64,000 nt of DNA from an uncultured Polaribacter sp. Its GTDB lineage: Bacteria; Bacteroidota; Bacteroidia; Flavobacteriales; Flavobacteriaceae. Below the pieces are notes generated by a model. That model searched no databases, was not told the origin of the DNA, and worked only from the letters and a program-made list of their open reading frames with translations. Where the stretch lies: contig NZ_CANNFF010000011.1 of the NCBI RefSeq assembly GCF_947503855.1, positions 1-64,000 of the forward strand. Reading direction: 5' to 3'. Made by a program: the position numbers and the translations under genes. Shown here one piece after another: positions 57,248 through 64,000 of this stretch; position 1 is the first letter of the stretch; the number at the start of each line of letters is the position of its first letter.

Positions 57248-58705
57248 TTGATAAGGTTTAAAAATATTTCTCTTAGAATTAGAATCTTTTTATCAATGAT
57301 TCTTTTAGTGCTGTTAGCATCTGTTTTAATATTGGTAGTCACTGTATATCAATATGATGAGCAAACAAAAGATTATAACATACAACGTTTTGAGCGTAAA
57401 GAAGCTATTGCTAAAAAAATTATAGAATTAGAGCTTACTAACAAAACCTCATATCCTGTAAATACAGAAAATTTAGCGAAGATTTTTCAAGATAGAATTT
57501 ACGAAATTTCATCTATTAACAAGCTAAATATTACCATTTATAACTTAGAAGGTAGACTTTTAAAAACCTCTGCAAGTAATGCTTTTGAGAAAATAGACAA
57601 AACACCTTTAACACCCAACACTGTTGAAGAATTAGCGCAAAACTCTAGCCACAGAATATTAAAAAATAGAGAAATAGATGACACCAGTTATCAAACATCT
57701 TACACATACATTCACGACCCAAAATTTAAAAGAATTGGTATTTTAGAATTGCAATTTACTCAAGACAATTCAGAGATAGAACAAGAGTTAGAAGAGTTTA
57801 TTTATAGGTTAAGTTTGGTGTATTTGTTAATGTTTATCATTGCTATTTCATTTGCTTATTTTTTATCTAGTTACATTACACGTTCTATAAAAACTATTTC
57901 AGACAAAATGCAGCAAACTCGCTTAAATGAGCGTAATGAAAAAATTATTTTAAATAAAGCAAGTTCAGAAATAGAAGTTTTGGTAGCTGCCTACAATAAT
58001 ATGATAGATCAGTTAGAGGAAAGTGCTGTAAAATTGGCCAGAAGTGAGCGTGAGCAAGCTTGGAGAGAAATGGCAAAACAAGTAGCGCACGAAATTAAAA
58101 ATCCGCTAACACCTATGCGTTTATCTGTGCAAAGTTTCGAGAGAAAATTTGATCCTTTAGATGAAAATATTAGAGAAAAATTAGCAGAATATAGCCAAAC
58201 CTTAATACAGCAAATAGATGTAATGAGCTCTATTGCCTCTGCTTTTTCTGATTTTGCAAAAATGCCTACACAAAACAAAGAAGAAATAGAAGTAATTAGC
58301 GTTTTAAAATTTGCTTTAGATATTTTTAACCAAAAGTCGATTATTTATCAACCTAAAGAAAAAGAACTTTTTGCTTATTTAGATAAAACACAATTAATAA
58401 GAATTGTAACTAATTTGGTAAAAAATGCATTACAAGCTACAGAAAAAGAAGAAAATCCAAAAATAGATGTAATAGTTATATCCGAAAATAATAATATAAA
58501 AATTGTAGTTTCAGATAATGGCAAAGGCATACCAAAAGAGGTTAAAGATTTAATTTTTGAACCTAAATTTACCACCAAAACAAGTGGAATGGGATTAGGT
58601 TTAGGTATGATTAGAAATATAATTGAAGCTTATAAAGGGAGCATTTCGTTTACATCTAAAGAAGGAGAAGGAACTGCTTTTACAGTAATTTTACCCAAAA
58701 AATAA
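57248..58705 (+). CDS. Sensor histidine kinase (NtrY-like)
   Basis: A 485-residue inner-membrane kinase. It has two membrane helices (about 10-32 and 188-208) bracketing a periplasmic sensor of about 155 residues. A HAMP-like segment follows (about 208-262; RSIKTISDKMQQTRLNERNE), then the H-box KQVAHEIKNPLTPMRLS with phospho-acceptor His, and an ATPase domain with N-box NLVKNALQAT, G1 SDNGKGIP and G2 GMGLGLGMIRNIIEA. The IKNPLTP motif resembles NtrY. No response regulator is adjacent, so the partner lies elsewhere. The start is TTG at 57248; the first ATG (57296) would remove part of the first helix. The enoyl-CoA hydratase gene follows after 36 bp. Confidence 0.88.
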   Translation: MIRFKNISLRIRIFLSMILLVLLASVLILVVTVYQYDEQTKDYNIQRFERKEAIAKKIIELELTNKTSYPVNTENLAKIFQDRIYEISSINKLNITIYNLEGRLLKTSASNAFEKIDKTPLTPNTVEELAQNSSHRILKNREIDDTSYQTSYTYIHDPKFKRIGILELQFTQDNSEIEQELEEFIYRLSLVYLLMFIIAISFAYFLSSYITRSIKTISDKMQQTRLNERNEKIILNKASSEIEVLVAAYNNMIDQLEESAVKLARSEREQAWREMAKQVAHEIKNPLTPMRLSVQSFERKFDPLDENIREKLAEYSQTLIQQIDVMSSIASAFSDFAKMPTQNKEEIEVISVLKFALDIFNQKSIIYQPKEKELFAYLDKTQLIRIVTNLVKNALQATEKEENPKIDVIVISENNNIKIVVSDNGKGIPKEVKDLIFEPKFTTKTSGMGLGLGMIRNIIEAYKGSISFTSKEGEGTAFTVILPKK

Positions 58706-58741
58706 CATAGAATTTTCTAATAACATTTTAAATACATAAAA

Positions 58742-59524
58742 ATGAAGTTTAAAAACATTTTAGTAGATATACAAGATACAATTGCCAAAATAACAATTAA
58801 CAGACCTAAAAAGTTAAACGCTCTTAATAAAGATACAATTCAAGAGTTACACATTGCTTTTAAAGAAATACAATCTTATACAGATATAAAAACGGTTATT
58901 TTAATAGGTAGTGGAGAAAAAGCATTTGTAGCGGGAGCAGATATTTCTGAATTTGCACATTTTTCTGGAAAAGAGGGGGCAAATTTAGCTAGAGAAGGTC
59001 AAGAAAAATTATTCGATTTTATAGAGAATTTATCTACACCTGTAATTGCAGCTGTAAATGGTTTTGCGTTAGGTGGTGGTTTAGAGTTGGCAATGGCTTG
59101 TCATTTTAGAATTGCCTCAGACAATGCAAAAATGGGATTGCCAGAAGTGTCTTTAGGAGTCATACCAGGTTATGGTGGTACACAACGTTTACCTCAATTA
59201 GTAGGCAAAGGTAAAGCTATGGAAATGATTCTTACCGCTGGCATGATTTCTGCAGATGAAGCTAAAGATGCTGGTTTGGTAAATTATGTAACCACTTTAG
59301 AAGGTTTATTGCCTTTGGCAGAAAAATTAGCAGGTAAAATTGCAAGAAATTCCTCAGTAGCAATTTCTGAAGCTATTGAAGCTGTAAATGCAAATTATAA
59401 AGAGGGTGTTAATGGTTACCATGTAGAAATAGAAAACTTTGGTAATTGTTTTGAAACCGAAGACTTTAAAGAAGGTACAACTGCCTTTTTAGAAAAAAGA
59501 AAACCTAATTTTTCTGGAGAATAG
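58742..59524 (+). CDS. Enoyl-CoA hydratase/isomerase family protein
   Basis: A 260-residue crotonase-fold enzyme. The oxyanion-hole and CoA-binding segments are FVAGADISEFAHF and AAVNGFALGGGLELAMACHF. The catalytic glutamates match those of enoyl-CoA hydratase: Glu in GGGLELAMAC and Glu in GLPEVSLGVIPGYGGTQRL. With both glutamates present it is probably a true short-chain enoyl-CoA hydratase acting in fatty-acid or amino-acid catabolism; a 3-hydroxybutyryl-CoA dehydratase is possible. It lies 36 bp after the kinase gene and before a terminator. Confidence 0.92.
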   Translation: MKFKNILVDIQDTIAKITINRPKKLNALNKDTIQELHIAFKEIQSYTDIKTVILIGSGEKAFVAGADISEFAHFSGKEGANLAREGQEKLFDFIENLSTPVIAAVNGFALGGGLELAMACHFRIASDNAKMGLPEVSLGVIPGYGGTQRLPQLVGKGKAMEMILTAGMISADEAKDAGLVNYVTTLEGLLPLAEKLAGKIARNSSVAISEAIEAVNANYKEGVNGYHVEIENFGNCFETEDFKEGTTAFLEKRKPNFSGE

Positions 59525-59542
59525 CTATTAATGAAACAAATA

Positions 59543-59570
59543 AAAAGCGAGCCCTCTGGCTCGCTTTTAA
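59543..59570. terminator. Terminator after the enoyl-CoA hydratase gene
   Basis: AAAAGCGAGCC (59543-59553) pairs perfectly with GGCTCGCTTTT (59558-59568), loop CTCT. A second smaller inverted repeat CATCAAAA/TTTTGATG follows (59571-59578 with 59589-59596) before the stop of the converging gene. Confidence 0.85.
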
Positions 59571-59614
59571 CATCAAAACATAGCAGTATTTTGATGCAAC
59601 AATTAACTATATGA

Positions 59615-60202
59615 TTAAAAATTAAAATTTTGTACGTAATTTCTGTCGTTGGTATTAATTACAACAGTATAATTACCTCTTTCTTCTTTAGATAATTTGT
59701 AAACCCTATTTAAAACGTTGCTATTATCCTTAACAGTTTCAGAGTAAATTACTTCACCATTAAAATAAAGAGCTACTTTTAAAGGTTCTTTATTAAAATC
59801 TATTTTAGATATTAAAACCTTATTTTTTTCTGTTCTAATAACAGGTTTAAAAACCCTTTTTTCTCCGTTAAAAGATACTTTGCCTTCTAAAACAGAAAAG
59901 TTTTTAATTACAATTTCAAAGTCTTTCTCTAGCTCTGCAGTATAATCTCCTTTTAATAAATTAGACAAATTAAATATTTTAGAGTAATTACCAGAATTTT
60001 CTATTTCCTGACTAAATATAATTACATCATAACTATCTCTTATTGTTAATTTGTTTCCTTTTTTAACTGCGTTAAATTCAACTTTAACTTTTTTCCCCTC
60101 TACTACGTAAGTAGTATTCTTTTTGTCATTTGCGTAGTTTATTAATGTTCCCAACATCATAACTACTACTAAGCATTTTTTTAAATTTTTCATTTTTTTC
60201 AT
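59615..60202 (-). CDS. Secreted protein of unknown function
   Basis: A 195-residue protein with a signal peptide (1-24; LKKCLVVVMMLGTLINYAND) followed by two similar beta-sandwich-like halves. The first (about 30-110) has LTIRDSYDVIIFSQEIENSG and LKGDYTAELEKDFEIVI. The second (about 120-195) has LKVALYFNGEVIYSETVKD and RGNYTVVINTNDRNYVQNF. This internal repeat suggests a tandem of small T9SS-type or DUF3244-like domains, but no sorting signature is clear. An alternative ATG at 60193 is possible. It stands alone and diverges from the AraC-type regulator, which could control it. Confidence 0.65.
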   Translation of the reverse strand: MKKMKNLKKCLVVVMMLGTLINYANDKKNTTYVVEGKKVKVEFNAVKKGNKLTIRDSYDVIIFSQEIENSGNYSKIFNLSNLLKGDYTAELEKDFEIVIKNFSVLEGKVSFNGEKRVFKPVIRTEKNKVLISKIDFNKEPLKVALYFNGEVIYSETVKDNSNVLNRVYKLSKEERGNYTVVINTNDRNYVQNFNF

Positions 60203-60370
60203 TTAATGATTATTAACACTACAAAAGTATGGCAGATGCTAGATGATGAAAACATCATAATTGGCGAATATATATGCTAAATTATCACATTAAATAATGT
60301 TAATTCTATGTTAAGTTAAAATAGCATATATTTTTGATAAAATTATATATTTTATGTGGTTTTAGATTCG

Positions 60371-60378
60371 TAATTTTG
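60371..60378 (+). promoter_or_regulatory. -7 element of the AraC-type regulator gene
   Basis: TAATTTTG matches TAnnTTTG, 21 bp before the ATG at 60400. No convincing -33 TTG is visible. Confidence 0.4.
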
Positions 60379-60399
60379 CATCTATATAATAAGTATAAT

Positions 60400-61269
60400 A
60401 TGAAGACTAAACCTACACTAGAAAAAATTACCCCTAGTTTTGGTAGTTCTATGTTGGTAAAAAAACATGAACAATTTTTAAAAAGAACAAATGCCTTTTG
60501 GCACTTTCATCCAGAAATAGAAATTGTTTATGTTAATAAAGGAAAAGGAAAAAGACATATTGGAAATCACATAAGTTATTTTAATAATAGTCAGCTAGTA
60601 TTAATAGGTTCTAATTTACCGCATTTAGGGTTTGTAGATCGTTTAACAACCAATGGTTCTGAAACGTTAATACAGTTTAAACCAGATTTTTTAGGGAAAG
60701 AATTTTTTAAAATACCAGAGATGACTGCTATAGATCAGCTTTTTGAACGTGCAAAAAAAGGAATTCGTTTTAATATAGAAATTAAAAAAAGAATTGGTGC
60801 AAAAATTGAAAAGTTGATAGATTTAGAAGGTGCCAATAGAATAATATCTTTTTTAGAAATTTTAAAAGAGTTAGCAAACACAGACGATTACACCATTTTA
60901 AATGCAGACGGTTTTGCTTTTGAAACCATACCAAAAGATAACGAAAAAATAGATCTTGTTTTTAAACACATTAATGAGAACTTTAAGAGGCATATATCAT
61001 TAGAAGAAGTAGCTGACTTAGTAAGCATGACTGTACCTGCTTTTTGTAGGTTTTTTAAAAAAACAACCAACAAAACATTTACAAAATTAGTTAACGAGTA
61101 TAGAGTTGTACACGCTACTAAACTATTATCTGAAAGCCAAACTAGTATTACAGATATTTGTTACGAGTGTGGTTTTAATAATTTTTCTCACTTTAACAAA
61201 CTGTTTAAAGAATTTACTGGTAAGCCTGCTTCTAAGTACAGAAGAGAAATGTCTAATTTTATACAATAA
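60400..61269 (+). CDS. AraC family transcriptional regulator
   Basis: A 289-residue regulator. It has an N-terminal cupin sensor (about 15-100; AFWHFHPEIEIVYVNKGKGK, IGSNLPHLGFVD). Two helix-turn-helix units follow in the C-terminal domain (about 185-285): ISLEEVADLVSMTVPAFCRF then ITDICYECGFNNFSHFNKLF, with the family ending FTGKPASKYRREM. Sugar-responsive regulators are often of this type. I chose ATG 60400; the longer frame from 60334 adds 22 residues with no similarity and crosses the promoter element. It diverges from the secreted-protein gene and may regulate it. A small ORF follows 10 bp after its stop. Confidence 0.9.
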   Translation: MKTKPTLEKITPSFGSSMLVKKHEQFLKRTNAFWHFHPEIEIVYVNKGKGKRHIGNHISYFNNSQLVLIGSNLPHLGFVDRLTTNGSETLIQFKPDFLGKEFFKIPEMTAIDQLFERAKKGIRFNIEIKKRIGAKIEKLIDLEGANRIISFLEILKELANTDDYTILNADGFAFETIPKDNEKIDLVFKHINENFKRHISLEEVADLVSMTVPAFCRFFKKTTNKTFTKLVNEYRVVHATKLLSESQTSITDICYECGFNNFSHFNKLFKEFTGKPASKYRREMSNFIQ

Positions 61270-61279
61270 TATATTTAAG

Positions 61280-61453
61280 ATGAATACAAAAATAGACAAA
61301 GCATTAGAATACTATAATTTTAAAAGTAAAGAGATTTTAAATTATATAAATAAAAACAACAATTTAACTATAGATGATATTTTAGAAAAAAGTAATGAAT
61401 TATCTATTTTGGAATATAAAATTACAGCTTTAGAGGTTGCAAAAGAAAATTAG
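61280..61453 (+). CDS. Small hypothetical protein downstream of the AraC regulator
   Basis: A 57-residue protein starting at ATG 61280, all helical and charged: MNTKIDKALEYYNFKSKEIL, NYINKNNNLTIDDILEKSNE, LSILEYKITALEVAKEN. It looks like a two-helix coiled-coil hairpin. It begins 10 bp after the AraC gene and ends before a terminator, so it is probably co-transcribed. The longer frame opening at 61106 lies inside the regulator gene and is rejected. Function unknown. Confidence 0.55.
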   Translation: MNTKIDKALEYYNFKSKEILNYINKNNNLTIDDILEKSNELSILEYKITALEVAKEN

Positions 61454-61461
61454 TTAAACAT

Positions 61462-61499
61462 AAAAAGGGCTTTACATTAATTTTTTAAGCCTTTTTTTA
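61462..61499 (+). terminator. Terminator after the AraC operon
   Basis: AAAAAGGGCTT (61462-61472) pairs with AAGCCTTTTTTT (61487-61498), one G:T wobble, ending in a T-run. Confidence 0.7.
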
Positions 61500-61538
61500 T
61501 TCCCTATAATTATTATTTAAAGACAGTTATAGGTTTTA

Positions 61539-62198
61539 TTATTTAATACCATTCAACTCATTATAAAATTGTTCTAAATATTTTTCCATAAATAAATGTC
61601 TATCTGTAGCAATTTGTTTGCCAGTTTCAGTATTCATTTTATCTTTTAACAACAAAAGTTTTTCATAAAAATGATTGATAGTTGGTGCTGTAGAATTTTT
61701 ATATTCCTCTTTTGTCATCGTAAGATTAGGTATAATTTCTGGGTTATACAATGGCCTATTTTTAAAGCCTCCATAATTAAAACAACGTGCAATACCAATT
61801 GCACCAATGGCATCTAACCTGTCTGCATCTTGTACAACTTCAAACTCTTTTGTTTTAAAATTTTGCAAGTTTTTATCAAAAGAATTTTTAAAAGACATGT
61901 ATTTAATAATGTTTATTACATGTTTGCTAATTTTTTTAGGTACATTTTCGTCAATTAAAAATTGTGTAGCTTTTTTAGGACCAATTTTTTCATCTCCATT
62001 ATTAAATTTTGGGTCTGCAATATCATGTAAAAGTGCTGCCAAAGAAACCACAAAAACATCTACTTTTTCAGCTTTAGCAATTAGAATAGTATTTTTAAAT
62101 ACGCGTTCTATATGAAACCAATCATGCCCACCTTCTGCATTTTGAAGCTCTTTTTTTACAAAAGAAATACAGTTTGTAATCACTTTTTCTTTATTCAC
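61539..62198 (-). CDS. HD-domain phosphohydrolase
   Basis: A 219-residue HD-superfamily protein (YedJ-like). Metal ligands are His in GGHDWFHIERVFKNT, the HD pair in AALLHDIADPKF and Asp in VVQDADRLDAIGAIGIARC. The GPKKA and DRHLFMEKYLEQF segments are typical of the family, whose members hydrolyse nucleotide phosphates; the substrate is not defined. The gene is monocistronic: the upstream neighbour on the same strand is the bacilliredoxin, separated by a hairpin. Confidence 0.87.
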   Translation of the reverse strand: MNKEKVITNCISFVKKELQNAEGGHDWFHIERVFKNTILIAKAEKVDVFVVSLAALLHDIADPKFNNGDEKIGPKKATQFLIDENVPKKISKHVINIIKYMSFKNSFDKNLQNFKTKEFEVVQDADRLDAIGAIGIARCFNYGGFKNRPLYNPEIIPNLTMTKEEYKNSTAPTINHFYEKLLLLKDKMNTETGKQIATDRHLFMEKYLEQFYNELNGIK

Positions 62199-62272
62199 TT
62201 TTTAGAATATTTTTTTAAAGCTCTTTTTTATTATGAGCAGATAAAGACTTTTTTTAAATTTTATAAAAATAA

Positions 62273-62300
62273 AAAATCCACTCTTAAAAGAATGGATTTT
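62273..62300. terminator. Hairpin between the bacilliredoxin and HD genes
   Basis: AAAATCCA (62273-62280) pairs with TGGATTTT (62293-62300), extended by TCTT/AAGA across one mismatch. It follows the bacilliredoxin stop on the minus strand and is its likely terminator. Confidence 0.6.
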
Positions 62301-62321
62301 ATAATTTATTTACATTGTTTT

Positions 62322-62732
62322 TTAACAATATTCATCGTAAGCTTGCGCTAAATTTTGTGCAATCATTTGTGCAGAACGTCCTTCTATATGATGTCTTTCT
62401 AACATATGCACTAAATTACCATCTTTAAACAAGGCAATTGCTGGAGAACTTGGTGGAAAAGGAATCATAAATTCACGTGCTTTTTGTGTAGATTCTTTTT
62501 CTACACCTGCAAAAACAGTTGTTAAGTTTGTAGGTGTTTTTTCTGCTCCTAAAGATGCAATAGCTCCAGGTCTAGCAGTACCAGCTGCACAACCACAAAC
62601 CGAGTTTACCATTACTAAAGTTGTTCCTTCTTTTGCCAATGCTTTTTCAACATCTTCGCTTGTATATAATGCTTCAAAACCTGCGTTAATTAACTCATCA
62701 CGCATTGGTTTTACTAATTCTTCTGGATACAT
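62322..62732 (-). CDS. BrxA/BrxB family bacilliredoxin
   Basis: A 136-residue thioredoxin-like protein (YphP/YqiW family). The active-site motif CGC lies in VNSVCGCAAGTARPGA. Other family marks are YPEELVKPMRDELINAGFE, TVFAGVEKESTQKAREF and a C-terminal LERHHIEGRSAQMIAQNL. Bacilliredoxins remove bacillithiol from mixed disulfides, and Bacteroidetes that use bacillithiol or a related thiol have them. Length is normal (about 135-145). Confidence 0.93.
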   Translation of the reverse strand: MYPEELVKPMRDELINAGFEALYTSEDVEKALAKEGTTLVMVNSVCGCAAGTARPGAIASLGAEKTPTNLTTVFAGVEKESTQKAREFMIPFPPSSPAIALFKDGNLVHMLERHHIEGRSAQMIAQNLAQAYDEYC

Positions 62733-62929
62733 AATTATTTATTTTAAAATGCAAAGATACATATTTGTTTTGCAAAACTCAACCCATTTTAAAGAGGTAG
62801 TTCTAATAGAAATATCAATAAAATTGATACTTTTTTATCACTTATAAGTAAATCGTACTTACAAAGTTTATGACTATAAACCCGGTTTCTTTGAAACTTT
62901 GTAAATTTGTCACTTGTTAAAAAATAAAA

Positions 62930-63685
62930 ATGGGAAATTTTACAAGGTGGTTAGGCGCCGGTTTAGGGTTTACTTTAGGAGGTCCAATAGGTGCAGCCAT
63001 TGGTTTTGCAATAGGTAGTTTTGTAGATGGGTTTTCAGAAAAAGACCTACTTTTAGAGCAAGACAATTATCAACAACAAACAAGCACCAGAAAACAAGTA
63101 AACACACAATCTGGCGATTTTGAAATGAGTTTATTGGTCTTGGCATCAATAGTTATAAAATCTGACGGAAATATAGATAAACGCGAATTAGATTTTGTAC
63201 GAACACAGTTTTTAAGCATGTATGGTAAAGAAAGAGCCAACAATGCATTTAAATTATTTAAAGGGATTGTAAAAAAACAAATTTCTGCAAGACAAGTATG
63301 TATTCAAATCAGAGAACACACGTCTCATGCATCTCGTTTGCAACTTTTGCATTTCTTGTTTGGTATTGCAAAAGCAGACCAATTTGTAAGCGAAGTAGAA
63401 GTTGAAGAAATAAGAAAAATTGCAGGTTATTTATACATCAATCAGCGCGATTTTGAATCTATAAAAGCCATGTTTTATGATGCTTCTGGCAATGCTTACA
63501 AAATTCTAGAAATTACAAAATCTGTCTCTAACAACGAGGTAAAATCAGCCTACAGAAAAATGGTAAAAAAATACCATCCAGATAAACTACAAGATTTAGG
63601 AGAAGAACATTTAAAAGGCGCTAAAGAAAAATTTCAAAGCATACAAGATGCTTATGAACAAATAAAGCAAGAAAGAGATCTTTAG
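62930..63685 (+). CDS. TerB-like and DnaJ-domain protein (DjlA-like)
   Basis: A 251-residue protein. It has a glycine-rich N-terminal hydrophobic segment (WLGAGLGFTLGGPIGAAIGF, probably a membrane anchor). A TerB-like helical domain follows (about 65-180; MSLLVLASIVIKSDGNIDKR, HFLFGIAKADQFVSEVEVEE). The C-terminal J-domain (about 187-250; KILEITKSVSNNEVKSAYRK, KKYHPDKLQDLG) carries its HPD motif. The same order is found in DjlA co-chaperones, which stimulate DnaK at the membrane. TAAATTTG at 62902-62909 fits the -7 promoter element. ileS follows in the same direction after 158 bp. Confidence 0.9.
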   Translation: MGNFTRWLGAGLGFTLGGPIGAAIGFAIGSFVDGFSEKDLLLEQDNYQQQTSTRKQVNTQSGDFEMSLLVLASIVIKSDGNIDKRELDFVRTQFLSMYGKERANNAFKLFKGIVKKQISARQVCIQIREHTSHASRLQLLHFLFGIAKADQFVSEVEVEEIRKIAGYLYINQRDFESIKAMFYDASGNAYKILEITKSVSNNEVKSAYRKMVKKYHPDKLQDLGEEHLKGAKEKFQSIQDAYEQIKQERDL

Positions 63686-63843
63686 GTTAAAGAGTTTGTA
63701 AAGATTTAATTTTTCTTACAATATTTTACTTCTTTAATAAGAATTTATTTAAGAGCCATTGTAAAGCCTCTTTTTTTTAGGTTCATAAGTAGCTATTTTC
63801 AATAAATTGATTAATTTCGCAATCTGATCAGAAAAGAGAAAAG

Positions 63844-64000
63844 ATGAGCGCGAAATTTACTGAATATAAAGGACTTGACTTACCAAAAGTAGCAGAAGAA
63901 ATACGAAACTACTGGGAAGAAAATAACATTTTCGAAAAAAGTGTTAGCTCAAGAGAAGGCAAAGAACCTTATGTTTTTTTTGAAGGACCACCTTCTGCAA
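63844..64000 (+). CDS. ileS: Isoleucyl-tRNA synthetase, N-terminal part (cut by window end)
   Basis: The 52 residues visible (MSAKFTEYKGLDLPKVAEEI, RNYWEENNIFEKS, PYVFFEGPPSA) match the N-terminus of flavobacterial IleRS; FFEGPPSA leads directly into the HIGH motif region (usually GPPSANGMPGIHH). The frame remains open at the right edge. The start ATG 63844 gives the usual family N-terminus. Confidence 0.93.
   Translation, partial: MSAKFTEYKGLDLPKVAEEIRNYWEENNIFEKSVSSREGKEPYVFFEGPPSA

Noticed and set aside
60334..60399. Upstream start of the AraC regulator
   Set aside because: The added 22 residues are not family-like and the region contains the TAnnTTTG promoter element.
1..64000. CRISPR array, rRNA genes, insertion sequences or a complete prophage
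   Set aside because: None was found when reading both strands; the only mobile element is the tRNA-Leu island.

Overview
The window is AT-rich (roughly two-thirds A+T by eye) and reads as chromosome of a member of the Flavobacteriaceae (Bacteroidota), probably a marine, Polaribacter/Tenacibaculum-like organism. The evidence is type IX secretion (T9SS) sorting domains, PorP/SprF and OmpA partners, DUF6427/DUF6341 neighbours, TAnnTTTG-type promoter elements, almost no Shine-Dalgarno sequences, and a ribonucleotide reductase whose ATP-cone sits on the small subunit. The genus is inference.

Layout. 1-3760: the end of a large T9SS adhesin (type B sorting domain), its PorP/SprF-like partner and an OmpA/TPR/beta-propeller protein, closed by a terminator. 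3868-18377: a 14.5-kb integrated element in the 3' end of a tRNA-Leu(CAA) gene. The intact tRNA lies at its right end and a 24-nt copy of the tRNA 3' end at its left. It carries a tyrosine recombinase, an AlpA/excisionase-like HTH protein, a winged-helix-like small protein, a 998-aa primase/helicase-type protein and small unknowns. Its cargo is a restriction-endonuclease-fold protein, a seven-repeat zinc-ribbon protein with a Vsr-like nuclease domain, a secreted protein bracketed by 18-bp direct repeats, a broken ORF and an 1145-aa T9SS-secreted protein. No relaxase, conjugation or virion gene is visible, so it resembles a phage-satellite or mobilisable island. It is the most likely place for an undescribed (defence-like) system.

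18358-31797: housekeeping genes: tRNA-Leu, prs, rplY/ctc, pth, queD-like, a GH3-family protein, M23 peptidase, nadD, gmk, yicC, a DMT transporter, DUF6427, DUF6341, trmB, an alkyltransferase-like protein, moaE and ctaA. Two decaying genes sit between the transporter and DUF6427: a BON-LysM gene whose LysM half is riddled with stops, and a remnant of upp (uracil phosphoribosyltransferase) reduced to its two ends. 32129-44667: nrdB-nrdA, a lipoprotein with ExbD-like repeats, dgt, a T9SS-secreted beta-propeller protein, dxs, tadA, an orphan UmuD-like protein and a MocR-type regulator that lacks the PLP-binding lysine. This regulator is divergent from a TonB-dependent receptor (44735-46555). 46746-64000: cupin-like protein, rseP, SCO protein, a feoA-feoB-Cys-rich-protein iron operon behind a Fur-like palindrome set inside the promoter, DUF2911 protein, leuS, SemiSWEET, sensor kinase, enoyl-CoA hydratase, AraC regulator, HD phosphohydrolase, bacilliredoxin, a TerB-DnaJ protein and the start of ileS.

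Functionally, prs, nadD, gmk, dgt, nrdAB and the lost upp concern nucleotide metabolism. leuS, ileS, pth, tadA, trmB and tRNA-Leu concern translation. CtaA and SCO concern cytochrome oxidase assembly. All family assignments were made by reading motifs; no database search was run.
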